Positions 1 through 8,196 of a stretch of 61,641 bases of DNA are shown here, one piece after another. Each line of letters begins with the position of its first letter. The stretch's first letter is position 1. Origin of the DNA: Muribaculaceae bacterium Isolate-104 (HZI) (GTDB lineage: Bacteria > Bacteroidota > Bacteroidia > Bacteroidales > Muribaculaceae); the NCBI GenBank assembly GCA_003762715.1, contig RIBJ01000044.1, forward strand, positions 1 through 61,641. The letters are read 5' to 3'. The notes under the pieces are model-generated. The model searched no databases, was not told the origin of the DNA, and saw only the letters and a list, made by a program, of their open reading frames with translations. The position numbers and the translations under genes were made by a program.

Positions 1-82
1 AATTTTGCATCGTGAGAATCGGATATTTTGGAAAAATCCTCAAAAATCAGTTGCCTGAAAAATATCATAATCTCAAAGCACT

Positions 83-134
83 AAAAAAGAGAGGCTGCGC
101 CGTAAACCTTAATTACGACACAGCCTCTTTTTGC
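83..134 (-). terminator. Terminator of rubrerythrin gene
   Basis: A hairpin with arms AGAGGCTG and CAGCCTCT is flanked by an A-run on one side and a T-run on the other, so it can end transcription in either direction. It lies just past the stop codon of the rubrerythrin gene. The first 82 bases of the window hold nothing I recognise. Confidence 0.75.
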
Positions 135-141
135 TTTTGAG

Positions 142-720
142 TTACTCCAGATCCAAAGGCATGTAATGCTGATAGGGGTGGTCACATGCCGGGCATTCCT
201 TAGGCGGCTCTGTGCCTTTATGCACATATCCGCACACAAGACAGCGCCACAAAATCGGTTTTTCGCGTTTCCACACAGTTCCTGCCTTAACCTGCTCATG
301 CAAACGTGCAAAGCGGTCAAGATGATGCTGCTCTGCCTTAGCTATGGCAAGGAAATGCTCGGCAATTTCAGGAAAACCTTCCTGCTTTGCTATCTTGGCA
401 TACTCGTGGTAAGCCTGTACTCCGCCAACCTCTTCCTCGCCCATTGACACCATGAGGTTCTCCTCTGTGGTTGTCGGCGGGAGAGCATCGACATTTACCG
501 TGCCCACAACCGATCCGCCGCCAAGCATCTTCAGAAAAACTTTTGCATGATGCAATTCGTTGTCTGCGGTTTCTCTGAAAATTTCACCGACAGGAAAATA
601 ATTTTCCTTGTCAGCCTGCTTTGCATAGAATGTATAGCGGGCATATGACTGAGACTCATTGAGATAGGAAGAGACGATGTTTTTCTCTGTCTGGGTTCCT
701 TTTAGGTTTGCTTTTGCCAT
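142..720 (-). CDS. rbr: Rubrerythrin
   Basis: Cytoplasmic peroxide-reducing non-haem iron protein of 192 residues, used by anaerobes against oxidative stress. Residues 1-145 form the ferritin-like four-helix domain with its two E-x-x-H iron-binding helices (NELHH near residue 54 and AEQHH near 129). A C-terminal rubredoxin domain carries the two Cys-x-x-Cys pairs at about 160/163 and 176/179, which bind the single iron that feeds electrons to the di-iron site. Length and domain order are those of classical rubrerythrin. It is followed by a strong terminator and separated from the upstream SIMPL gene by about 80 bases, so it is probably its own transcription unit. Confidence 0.96.
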   Translation of the reverse strand: MAKANLKGTQTEKNIVSSYLNESQSYARYTFYAKQADKENYFPVGEIFRETADNELHHAKVFLKMLGGGSVVGTVNVDALPPTTTEENLMVSMGEEEVGGVQAYHEYAKIAKQEGFPEIAEHFLAIAKAEQHHLDRFARLHEQVKAGTVWKREKPILWRCLVCGYVHKGTEPPKECPACDHPYQHYMPLDLE

Positions 721-801
721 ATCCTGATTATTAGTTGTTGGTTATACTCGATTTTCACTAACTAAAACGCCGATGCACATGGCAAGGTTCAGCAAACAGG
801 A

Positions 802-1503
802 CTAATCTTCAAGAAAATATGTCAACGATGTAACCACTCTCACCTTTTTAATATAGGGTGTGGTAGCATCGCGGTCCTCGATAGAAAACTGACCCTGACG
901 CGCGGTCTTTATCTTGCCGAGACGACTGTCGGAATCATCGGCAAATTTCTTTGCCGCCTCGCGGGCATTCTGCGTTGCCTCAGCAATCATTTCGGGCTTT
1001 ATGCTGTTCAGGTCGGTGAAATCATAGGTAATTGTAGTGCTGTAGTCGCTTATAATAGCGATGCCCTTGCTGAACAGCTCGCCCTGCCGGTTTATCAGAG
1101 AATGAACCTGCTTGACCTTGGATGAGCTGACAGTCACAACAGATGTCACCGCATAGTTGTATGGCAGCGGATTGGTGTTGTATCTGTCGGTCTGCAAATC
1201 CTGCACCTTGGGGGCTCCTATGCTTATTTCATCCTGCGACAGCCCGTTTGCCACAAGAAAGTCCACAATCTGATTATTGACAGCCGTCACTCTCTGGTAC
1301 ACCGTAGGCAAATCATTGCCCACCTCCTTGAACATAATAGGCCATGTCACAAGATTGGCATTAACCTCGCGCTCGGCAAGCCCTTTTACATCAACTACCC
1401 GCTGGCGGTCGGTAAATGAGTTCAATCCGCTTTTGACACAAAGACCAAGCGCAAGCAGACCCGCTGCAAGCACCACAGAAGCAATAATGTTTGTTAGTTT
1501 CAT
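802..1503 (-). CDS. SIMPL-domain (DUF541) protein
   Basis: Exported or membrane-anchored protein of 233 residues. An N-terminal hydrophobic segment (about 4-22) is followed by a SIMPL/DUF541 domain, recognised by the opening VDVKGLAEREVNANL and by the later SSKVKQVHSLINRQGELFSKG and ATQNAREAAKKFADD segments. The family's biochemical role is not settled; members lie in the periplasm or outer membrane and some are linked to stress resistance. It starts 12 bases after the stop of the GH3 gene on the same strand, so the two are probably co-transcribed. No link in function is known. Confidence 0.85.
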   Translation of the reverse strand: MKLTNIIASVVLAAGLLALGLCVKSGLNSFTDRQRVVDVKGLAEREVNANLVTWPIMFKEVGNDLPTVYQRVTAVNNQIVDFLVANGLSQDEISIGAPKVQDLQTDRYNTNPLPYNYAVTSVVTVSSSKVKQVHSLINRQGELFSKGIAIISDYSTTITYDFTDLNSIKPEMIAEATQNAREAAKKFADDSDSRLGKIKTARQGQFSIEDRDATTPYIKKVRVVTSLTYFLED

Positions 1504-1515
1504 AAAAGTATGGTT

Positions 1516-3021
1516 TTAATTGTTAAACGACAGCATCTGTTCCATAAGCGAACGGTCATTGCTAAGACGCGGCACCTTGCGCTGACCGCCGAGTTTTCCG
1601 GTCGACTCAAGCCACGCGTCAAACAAGCCCCTGCGGGCTTCGACAACCGTGAGATTATCAAGAAATATATCTCCGGCGCGCTTAGCCTGATAATCGCTGT
1701 TCTCAGCCTTCAGGCAATCGTCCAGAACCTTCGCGAAGGCTATCATGTCTGCCGGAGCCGTGGAAAATTCAACCAGCCATTCATGACGACCCTTGTTGCC
1801 ATCCGCGCTGAAAACAGGCGCCACGGTATAGTCCTTGACCGCGCAACCCAACCTGTCGCACGCCGTCCTGATTGCCGCATCGGTATTATAGACCATCACT
1901 TCTTCTCCAAACGCGTTTATAAAACTCTTTGTTCTGCCAGCTATTGTTATTGTAAGAGGATTTACCGACTCAATCTTAACCACATCGCCAATCGGGTATC
2001 GCCACAAACCGTTGCACGAGGTGATTACCAATGCGTATTTTTCGCCTTTGACAACCTCCCACACCGGCACAGGCTCGGCTTCGGGGCTGCCTGCCGGCAC
2101 AAATTCGTAAAACACTCCCGCGTCCATCATCAGCAACATCTCAGGCGAATCCGGACGTAGCTGCGCGGCAAAGAAGCCTTCAGACGCATTGTAATTTTCC
2201 CAGTACCTCATCTTTGCGGGGTCTGTTACCGACATGTACTCTTTTCTGTACGGGCCGAACGCTATGCCTCCGTGGAAAAACACTTCCAGCCGAGGCCACA
2301 CCTCATGTATGTTCCGGGCGCCTTTTGCCTTGATGATTTCCCGAAGCACCGTCAGAAACCATGACGGCACACCTGAGATATTGGTCACATCAGCCTCCGA
2401 AGCCGCCCGCACAAGAGCCGGCAGCTTCTGGTGCCAGTCCTGCATGAGAGCCACTTCTTTCGACGGCACGCGCACAAGGTTTACAAGCGGATTTATGCAG
2501 TCAATCAAGGTTGCCGACAGGTCGCCCACCTTGGCTCCCGAGCGCTCAAGATTAAGTTCATTCGCATAACTGCCTCCGAGAATAAACGACTTGCCGTCAA
2601 AAATACGGCTGTCGTCATAACAGGACAGATAAAGCGCCACCGAATCGGACGCTCCGCGATAATGACACCGTTTCAGCGACTCGGCTGTAACCGGAATGTA
2701 CTTGCTCTTGCCGTCGCTGGTTCCGGAAGACTGCGCGAAGCGGCGTGTAACGCCCCGCCACAGCACATCGCGCTCTCCGGCTATCATTCTCATGACATAG
2801 GGACGCAGCTCGTCATAAGGAGTCACACCGACCGCCTGCACATAATCGGAATATGAGCGGACGGCACCGTAGCCGTGCTGCCTGCCCCACTCCGTCGCCC
2901 CGGCGTCTGCCACAAGCCGCGCAAGCTCCCGGCGCTGCACCGCCTCCGCGTCTACTGCCGCATCCACACACTTTTGCGCCCGGCGCACAAACAAAGGTCT
3001 GAGCAATCTGGTAAGATTCAT
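1516..3021 (-). CDS. GH3-family (auxin-responsive type) acyl-amido synthetase
   Basis: Protein of 501 residues in the GH3 branch of the ANL adenylating superfamily. Plant members use ATP to join amino acids to jasmonate or auxin; bacterial substrates are mostly unknown. Visible hallmarks are the ATP-binding loop SSGTSDGKSKYIP near residue 90, the YWENYNASEGFFA motif in the middle and GRTKSFINAFGEEVM towards the C-terminus. I place the start at the ATG at 3021 (MNLTRLLRPL) because a TAnnTTTG box lies at 3046-3053; the longer frame would start with TTG between box and ATG. It probably leads an operon with the SIMPL gene. Confidence 0.88.
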   Translation of the reverse strand: MNLTRLLRPLFVRRAQKCVDAAVDAEAVQRRELARLVADAGATEWGRQHGYGAVRSYSDYVQAVGVTPYDELRPYVMRMIAGERDVLWRGVTRRFAQSSGTSDGKSKYIPVTAESLKRCHYRGASDSVALYLSCYDDSRIFDGKSFILGGSYANELNLERSGAKVGDLSATLIDCINPLVNLVRVPSKEVALMQDWHQKLPALVRAASEADVTNISGVPSWFLTVLREIIKAKGARNIHEVWPRLEVFFHGGIAFGPYRKEYMSVTDPAKMRYWENYNASEGFFAAQLRPDSPEMLLMMDAGVFYEFVPAGSPEAEPVPVWEVVKGEKYALVITSCNGLWRYPIGDVVKIESVNPLTITIAGRTKSFINAFGEEVMVYNTDAAIRTACDRLGCAVKDYTVAPVFSADGNKGRHEWLVEFSTAPADMIAFAKVLDDCLKAENSDYQAKRAGDIFLDNLTVVEARRGLFDAWLESTGKLGGQRKVPRLSNDRSLMEQMLSFNN

Positions 3022-3045
3022 AACAATAATGCTGTTCAATCAACG

Positions 3046-3053
3046 CAAAAGTA
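3046..3053 (-). promoter_or_regulatory. -7 box of GH3 gene
   Basis: TACTTTTG on the minus strand matches the Bacteroidetes -7 consensus TAnnTTTG. It supports the ATG at 3021 as the start. Confidence 0.6.
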
Positions 3054-3161
3054 TAAAAAATCAAGGAACAAACCGACTTGCAGACACGTTTTATAAGCGA
3101 GGGATGAACATTACTCCACACGTTACCGTTCTGTCCGTCGCGTTTTATTCATGATATTTAT

Positions 3162-3169
3162 TAATTTTG
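3162..3169 (+). promoter_or_regulatory. -7 box of lipoprotein gene
   Basis: TAATTTTG matches TAnnTTTG. It lies 20 bases before the ATG at 3190, which rules out the in-frame ATG at 3151 as the usual start. Confidence 0.6.
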
Positions 3170-3189
3170 CAAACGAAAACATAGCCGAT

Positions 3190-3561
3190 ATGAAGACAAG
3201 AAAAGTTCTTAGCCTTATCGCATTTGCTTTCATGACTGTAGCGCTGGGCGCATGCAGCGACGACAACGACTATTATTACTCCCCGCTCATAGGCGACTGG
3301 GTTCTTGTCGCCGACAAGTACGGACCTGTTGACGGCGACCAGCCGATATTCCAGTTCTATACCGACGGCAGCGGCACCTATACCGACTACGACTGGGGAA
3401 ACGAATATACTTACGCAATTTACTGGGAACCGGACGGCGACCTGCTGTACATCAATTTCAGTGACGGGCAACAATGGGTATATCAATGGGATATAGACGG
3501 TACATTTCTGTATCTGAGAGACCTTGACACCGGCAGCCTGCTCACATTCCAGATGTATTAG
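3190..3561 (+). CDS. Small lipoprotein with lipocalin-like repeat of strands
   Basis: Lipoprotein of 123 residues. The start MKTRKVLSL gives a signal peptide ending in the lipobox ALGACSDD (Cys near residue 18), so it should be lipid-anchored. The mature part reads as short aromatic beta strands (GDWVLV, IFQFYTDGSGTYTDY, YTYAIYWE, LLYINF, LTFQMY), like the lipocalin-like lipoproteins common in Bacteroidales. I cannot name a ligand. It precedes the pseudokinase gene by 30 bases. A lipoprotein of similar style, but no clear identity, lies at 36990-37442. Confidence 0.7.
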   Translation: MKTRKVLSLIAFAFMTVALGACSDDNDYYYSPLIGDWVLVADKYGPVDGDQPIFQFYTDGSGTYTDYDWGNEYTYAIYWEPDGDLLYINFSDGQQWVYQWDIDGTFLYLRDLDTGSLLTFQMY

Positions 3562-3591
3562 ACATTCGCTCCGGCTCTCTCAAAAAGAAAA

Positions 3592-4401
3592 ATGAACGAG
3601 CCCGAACTGCCACAAAACGAAAAATGGACTGAAATAGAGCACCTGCCCAAGTGGGACGAGGAGTACTACGATGTGTACACCGCGAAGAAACACGGAAAAT
3701 GGGTGATGCTCAAAACACTCAAGAGTCACTATAAAGACGACCCCCGCTTTATGGTGATGATAGAGAAGGAGTTTGATGTGCGCTACAACCTCGCTCATCC
3801 GCACATAGTCATGATAAACGACTTCGAGGATGTGCCGGGGCTCGGAAGATGCATCATCACCGACGATGTCTACGGCGATTCTCTAAGCACTCTCCTTGAG
3901 CAGAAAAAGGTCACCGGAGAACATCTTGAAAAAATATGCACCCAGCTCGTGGACGCTCTCGACTATATACAGCGCAACCATATCGTCCACTTTCCCGTAA
4001 AGCCGGAAACCATAATATTCACCGAGAACATCGGCAATCTCAAGCTGATTGACGTCGGTTTTGACCAGCGCGAGCACCTCAGCCCGGCAGACGCGGAGGA
4101 AGACATCCTGAACTTCGGCAACGTTTTGTCACAGGTTCTGTCACAGGTTCCGGACGCGCCTGCCCGCCTGAAGAAAATAGCGGCAAAGTGCACCGACCCC
4201 AATCCGCGCAACCGCTACCAGAACATTCACAGCCTGCGCATGGACCTCGCCAACCGTTCAGGCAACAAAATGTACATAGCCATAATAGCGTTTCTGATTA
4301 TAATGATCGGCATACTGATATGGCTCAACTCGGCGGGAGCCCCTGCCCGCCCCGACACCTTGCCGGCAGCATTAGTCCGGTCATCATCATTTCTTTTATA
4401 A
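3592..4401 (+). CDS. Membrane-anchored pseudokinase (protein-kinase fold)
   Basis: Protein of 269 residues with a eukaryote-like protein kinase fold and a C-terminal membrane anchor. The fold is seen in a VAIK-type lysine (WVMLKTLK, about Lys41), an alpha-C glutamate (about Glu60), a hinge region near 88-95, and a DFG-like motif Asp155-Val-Gly157. The catalytic loop, which should read HRDLKPEN, reads HFPVKPET: the catalytic Asp is Pro135 and the Mg-binding Asn is Thr140. This predicts loss of normal phosphotransfer while ATP binding may remain. One transmembrane helix spans about 226-246, putting the kinase fold in the cytoplasm. The role is probably scaffolding or sensing. It sits between a lipoprotein and a GNAT gene. 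Confidence 0.8.
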   Translation: MNEPELPQNEKWTEIEHLPKWDEEYYDVYTAKKHGKWVMLKTLKSHYKDDPRFMVMIEKEFDVRYNLAHPHIVMINDFEDVPGLGRCIITDDVYGDSLSTLLEQKKVTGEHLEKICTQLVDALDYIQRNHIVHFPVKPETIIFTENIGNLKLIDVGFDQREHLSPADAEEDILNFGNVLSQVLSQVPDAPARLKKIAAKCTDPNPRNRYQNIHSLRMDLANRSGNKMYIAIIAFLIIMIGILIWLNSAGAPARPDTLPAALVRSSSFLL

Positions 4402-4418
4402 TTTGTTACAATTTTGCT

Positions 4419-5549
4419 ATGAGTGTTGAAGTAAAAATCATCACCCCGTCCCGCAAGGAACTTAAAAAATATGTACGCTTCGGCATAGACCTGTACAAAG
4501 GCAACGACTGCTTTGTGCCCCCGCTGGTGTCTGAAGAGACCGAGACCCTTATGCCCGACAAGAATCCGGCTTTCGAATACTGCGACGCATGCTCTTTCAT
4601 GGCTTTCCGCGACGGCAAGCCTGCCGGACGCATAACCGCCATAGTAAACGAACTGGTAAACGAACGCACCGGCAAAAAAGAAGCCAGATTCGGATTTGTC
4701 GACTTTACCGACGATGCCGAAGTTGTAGATGCCCTGTTCAATGCAGCCGAAAACTGGAGCCGCGCCAAAGGCATGACAGAGATAATCGGTCCCATGGGAT
4801 TTACAGACATGGACCATGAAGGGATGCTTGTCGAAGGCTTTGACGAGCTCGGCACAATGGCTACCATATACAACTACGCTTACTACCCCGAACACATGCA
4901 GCGCCTCGGCTATACAAAAGACACCGACTGGGTGGAATTTCGCATGACGGTGCCCGACAGCGTGCCCGACAAGTTTCTGCGCATAACCGACATTGTCAAG
5001 AAAAAATACGGACTCCGCAACCTGAGCTACACCTCGCGAAAAAAACTCAAGGACGACTATGGCGTTGCCCTGTTTGAACTTATAAACCAGGCGTATGACG
5101 GGCTATACGGCTACTCTCCGCTCTCTCCCGCCCAGATTGAATACTATATTGACAAATACCTCGGTATTCTGCGGCTTGACTGTGTGAGCATCATTGTCGA
5201 CAAAGACAACTCTCTTGTGGGGGTAGGCATCTCCATACCCTCCTTTTCAAAAGCCTTGCAGAAATCGCGCGGCAAACTGATGCCGTTCGGCTGGATTCAT
5301 CTGCTTAAAGCTCTTAAAGGCAAAAACGATGTCGTAGACCTCATGCTTGTGGCAATAAAGCCTGAATATCAAAGCAAGGGTGTGAACGCACTGCTGTTTG
5401 CCGACCTCATACCCGTTTTCAAGAAAAACGGATACAAATGGGCAGAAAGCAATCTGGAGCTTGAGGACAACGCCAATGTGCAGCTGCAATGGCAGTACTT
5501 TGAACGGCGCCAGCACCGGCGCCGCAGAGCATTCCGCAAATCGCTCTGA
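4419..5549 (+). CDS. GNAT-fold N-acetyltransferase-like protein
   Basis: Protein of 376 residues of a family widespread in Bacteroidetes that carries a GNAT-type domain. The N-terminal half (VKIITPSRKELKKYVRFGIDLYKGN, then FMAFRDGKPAGRITAIVN) and the C-terminal part (VGVGISIPSFSKAL, then KPEYQSKGVNALLFADLIP) look like two GNAT-like halves; the latter resembles the acetyl-CoA loop Q/R-x-x-G. The substrate is unknown. The start is the ATG at 4419 (MSVEVKIITP), 17 bases after the pseudokinase stop; the longer in-frame reading would overlap that gene by over 200 bases in another frame. The basic C-terminus (RRQHRRRRAFRKSL) is characteristic. Confidence 0.75.
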   Translation: MSVEVKIITPSRKELKKYVRFGIDLYKGNDCFVPPLVSEETETLMPDKNPAFEYCDACSFMAFRDGKPAGRITAIVNELVNERTGKKEARFGFVDFTDDAEVVDALFNAAENWSRAKGMTEIIGPMGFTDMDHEGMLVEGFDELGTMATIYNYAYYPEHMQRLGYTKDTDWVEFRMTVPDSVPDKFLRITDIVKKKYGLRNLSYTSRKKLKDDYGVALFELINQAYDGLYGYSPLSPAQIEYYIDKYLGILRLDCVSIIVDKDNSLVGVGISIPSFSKALQKSRGKLMPFGWIHLLKALKGKNDVVDLMLVAIKPEYQSKGVNALLFADLIPVFKKNGYKWAESNLELEDNANVQLQWQYFERRQHRRRRAFRKSL

Positions 5550-5587
5550 CTTAAGACTTTTATATAATACCATAACAACTCATCATT

Positions 5588-7108
5588 ATGACCAATCGCT
5601 ATCTCACCCTCCTCATGGCAAGCGGACTCATAGCCGCTGCAAAAGGAGCCGACACCAAACCGAATGTGGTTATGATTGTAGCCGACGACCTCGGTTACGG
5701 CGACCTTGAATGCTACGGTGCCAAAAACGTATCTACCCCGGCTGTCAACCGGCTTGCAGGCAACGGCATCCGTTTTACCGACACCCATGCTGTAGCGGCA
5801 ACAAGCACACCCTCGCGCTACTCGCTTCTGACCGGCGAATACCCCTGGAGACGACCCGGCACCGATGTAGCACCCGGCGACGCCGGCATGATAATACGCC
5901 CGGAGCAGTTCACTCTTGCCGACATGTTTAGAAGCGGAGGCTACGCAACCGCAGCAATCGGCAAATGGCATCTCGGTCTTGGCGATAAAACCGGCACACA
6001 GGACTGGAACGCCCCTCTGGCGGCTTCGCCCGCCGACCTGGGCTTTGACTACCATTATATAATGGCGGCTACTTCCGACCGCGTGCCCTGCGTGTTCATA
6101 GAGCAAGGATTTGTGGCAAACTACGATCCCTCCGACTCTATTTTTGTCAGCTATCGGAAAAATTTTGAAGGCGAACCCACCGGAGCCGAAAATCCCGAGC
6201 TGCTTTACAATCTCCGCCACAGCCACGGGCATGACATGAGCATTGTAAACGGAATAGGACGCATAGGCTATATGAAAGGCGGCGGCAAAGCGCGCTGGAA
6301 AGACGAAAACATTGCCGACTCCATAACCGCAAAAGCTGTCAATTTCATAATGGAGCACAAAAACGAGCCGTTCTTCATGTACTTTGCTACCAACGACGTG
6401 CATGTGCCCCGTTTCCCGCACGACCGTTTCCGCGGCAAAAACCCTATGGGACTGCGCGGCGATGCGATTGTGCAGTTCGACTGGTCTGTCGACCATATTA
6501 TGAAAGCTCTTGAGGAGGCAGGAGTCGCCGACAACACCATTGTTATACTCACCAGCGACAACGGTCCGGTGCTTGACGACGGCTACGACGACAAAGCCGA
6601 GGAGCTCCTCAACGGACACTCCCCCGCAGGACCCTTCCGCGGCAACAAATACAGCTCGTTTGAGGGTGGCACAGCTGTGCCGTTCATTGTCAGCTGGCCC
6701 GGACACACCACTCCCGGAACAGAAAGCCACGCACTTGTCAGCCACATTGACCTGATGCGTTCATTAGGAACCCTTTTCGGAGCACGACTGCCCAAAGGCA
6801 GCGCCTGCGACAGCGAAAACCATATCGAAACTATACTCGGACAAAACAGCGACTCCCGCAGATATGTTTCCGAGATGTCAAATAACCATGTACTGTCCGT
6901 GCGTTCCGGCAAATGGAAATATATCGAGCCTTCGGACGGTCCGAAAATGATTCCCTGGGGCCCGAAGATTGAAACCGGCAACTCGCCCGAACCTCAGTTG
7001 TACGACATGTCTGTCGACAAGGGTGAACGCGTCAATGTCGCAGCATCCCACCCCGATGTAGTTGCACAGATGCAGGAGTACATCCGGCACGCCCGCCAGA
7101 AAAGATAA
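5588..7108 (+). CDS. Exported sulfatase, serine type (S-x-P-S-R)
   Basis: Sulfatase of 506 residues that should remove sulfate esters from glycans or aryl substrates outside the cytoplasm. A signal peptide covers about residues 1-20. The formylglycine motif is Ser73-Thr-Pro-Ser-Arg77 followed by YSLLTG, the serine version that anaerobes mature with the radical-SAM enzyme anSME; no anSME gene is in the window. Metal-binding segments are VMIVADDLGYGD near residue 30 and VILTSDNGPVLDD near 320. The closest look is to arylsulfatase/GalNAc-6-sulfatase-like S1 enzymes; the exact substrate cannot be read off. It is followed by a strong terminator and lies alone with respect to glycoside hydrolases. 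Confidence 0.93.
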   Translation: MTNRYLTLLMASGLIAAAKGADTKPNVVMIVADDLGYGDLECYGAKNVSTPAVNRLAGNGIRFTDTHAVAATSTPSRYSLLTGEYPWRRPGTDVAPGDAGMIIRPEQFTLADMFRSGGYATAAIGKWHLGLGDKTGTQDWNAPLAASPADLGFDYHYIMAATSDRVPCVFIEQGFVANYDPSDSIFVSYRKNFEGEPTGAENPELLYNLRHSHGHDMSIVNGIGRIGYMKGGGKARWKDENIADSITAKAVNFIMEHKNEPFFMYFATNDVHVPRFPHDRFRGKNPMGLRGDAIVQFDWSVDHIMKALEEAGVADNTIVILTSDNGPVLDDGYDDKAEELLNGHSPAGPFRGNKYSSFEGGTAVPFIVSWPGHTTPGTESHALVSHIDLMRSLGTLFGARLPKGSACDSENHIETILGQNSDSRRYVSEMSNNHVLSVRSGKWKYIEPSDGPKMIPWGPKIETGNSPEPQLYDMSVDKGERVNVAASHPDVVAQMQEYIRHARQKR

Positions 7109-7131
7109 CCACCCACACCATAAATATATGT

Positions 7132-7162
7132 ATAGCCCGCCTATAAAGCGGGCTATTTTTTT
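7132..7162 (+). terminator. Terminator after sulfatase gene
   Basis: Perfect 9-bp hairpin ATAGCCCGC / GCGGGCTAT followed by a run of seven T. Confidence 0.9.
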
Positions 7163-7513
7163 GACTTGGAGTATGATAAAAAGAGAACGCGCCAAAGGGT
7201 GGTGGAACCGAAAGGCGCGTTGAGAAGGTTATCCTGAAAAGGTGAAGCGGCTTTTTAATAACGCCAGCAAAATGCCTTCTCTTTGAAATTACTAACAACC
7301 TAAACAATATAAAGTTTATCAGCAACGCGTTCTTTTAACATTTCAATCTCTCATTTTTAACATTTGAAAGTCTTTGCAAGGATATTACTCTGTTTATTAA
7401 CCAATTAAAACTTTAACATTTACGAGTGTGAAAATTAAGACAACATCCGGCTTTTTCGCGTCGTAACTTTGCACTCACACAAACACACAAAAAACACTTA
7501 AACACACACAAAC
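7163..7513. other. Intergenic region with one hairpin and a promoter
   Basis: No gene is seen in this 350-base gap. It contains an 8-bp perfect inverted repeat AACGCGCC / GGCGCGTT at 7186-7193 and 7214-7221, without a T-run, so it is not an obvious terminator, and an AT-rich stretch leading to a -7 box at 7464-7471. Confidence 0.5.
7464..7471 (+). promoter_or_regulatory. -7 box of DUF6291-like gene
   Basis: TAACTTTG matches TAnnTTTG; 43 bases before the ATG at 7514. Confidence 0.6.
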
Positions 7514-8089
7514 ATGAGAAAGAAAAAACAAATCACCCTCCGCATTGAATGGATTGAAACAATTGCCACCCTCGTATCATCGCTGCAGCTCGATGTAATG
7601 AACGCCGTAATTGCCTATCTGACAGACGGCACCGTAACAAAGATTGACAACATTGATGCCGCCGAGATGTTTATGGACATCAAAAAAGATATTGACGCCC
7701 GCGCCGAGCAGCGCCGCCGCAAGGCCGCCGAGCGCCGCGCCAAAAAAGCGCCTGTACCCGGCTATCTGCCTGAGAAAGCACCCGAAAATCTCGAAGAGCT
7801 TGTGCAGGCTAACGAGGTTGTAGCCGCAGTTGTGAACAACTCTTCCGTGAAAAATCTGAGGATGTACCACAAACCGCTGCTCATGGAGCTTGCCTTGCAG
7901 GTAGCCGCATGGTGGCGCGAGCATCCCTCCGAAGAGCTGCCCACTCCTGCACGGCTCCAGGCAGAAATCTACCGCCGTTTCAGCGCCGTGGCGCGCGAGC
8001 TTGCTACAGGCACAGTTGTCACCCGCGAGAAATGGGTTGCCTACATGGCTCCGTTTGTAAAAAACACCCGCAAGAAAATAGCGGTATGA
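7514..8089 (+). CDS. Hypothetical protein, DUF6291-like N-terminus
   Basis: Basic, soluble protein of 191 residues. The N-terminal part (ITLRIEWIETIATLVSSLQLDVMNAVIAYLTDG, then MDIKKDIDARAEQRRRKAAERRAKK) resembles the DUF6291 proteins of Bacteroidetes and their phages, in which a short helical domain is followed by a charged arginine/lysine-rich helix. The C-terminal part (about 110-190) is helical with no motif I recognise. Some relatives are replication-associated proteins of mobile elements, but no such genes lie beside it here. The family name is from memory and unproven. Confidence 0.5.
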   Translation: MRKKKQITLRIEWIETIATLVSSLQLDVMNAVIAYLTDGTVTKIDNIDAAEMFMDIKKDIDARAEQRRRKAAERRAKKAPVPGYLPEKAPENLEELVQANEVVAAVVNNSSVKNLRMYHKPLLMELALQVAAWWREHPSEELPTPARLQAEIYRRFSAVARELATGTVVTREKWVAYMAPFVKNTRKKIAV

Positions 8090-8165
8090 CAGATTCTGCA
8101 GCTTAGCACGCACGGCAATTATAACGATTTGCCAGCCTATTGTTTGATGTAACCATTTTTTGCGC

Positions 8166-8173
8166 TATCTTTG
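8166..8173 (+). promoter_or_regulatory. -7 box of trpB2
   Basis: TATCTTTG matches TAnnTTTG. It lies 23 bases before the ATG at 8197 and excludes the upstream in-frame ATG at 8140. Confidence 0.6.
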
Positions 8174-8196
8174 TATTTCTACATCAAACAATAAAC

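Noticed and set aside
4188-4418. N-terminal extension of the GNAT-like protein
   Set aside because: The extra 77 codons overlap the pseudokinase gene in another frame and read as arginine/histidine/proline-rich shadow sequence; the ATG at 4419 follows the pseudokinase stop.
5369-6745. 458-residue minus-strand reading opposite the GNAT and sulfatase genes
   Set aside because: Antisense shadow, rich in valine, glycine and cysteine without any motif; the plus-strand genes are clear.
7186-7221. Hairpin AACGCGCC / GGCGCGTT as a second terminator
   Set aside because: No T-run follows and a strong terminator already lies 30 bases upstream; kept only as part of the intergenic description.
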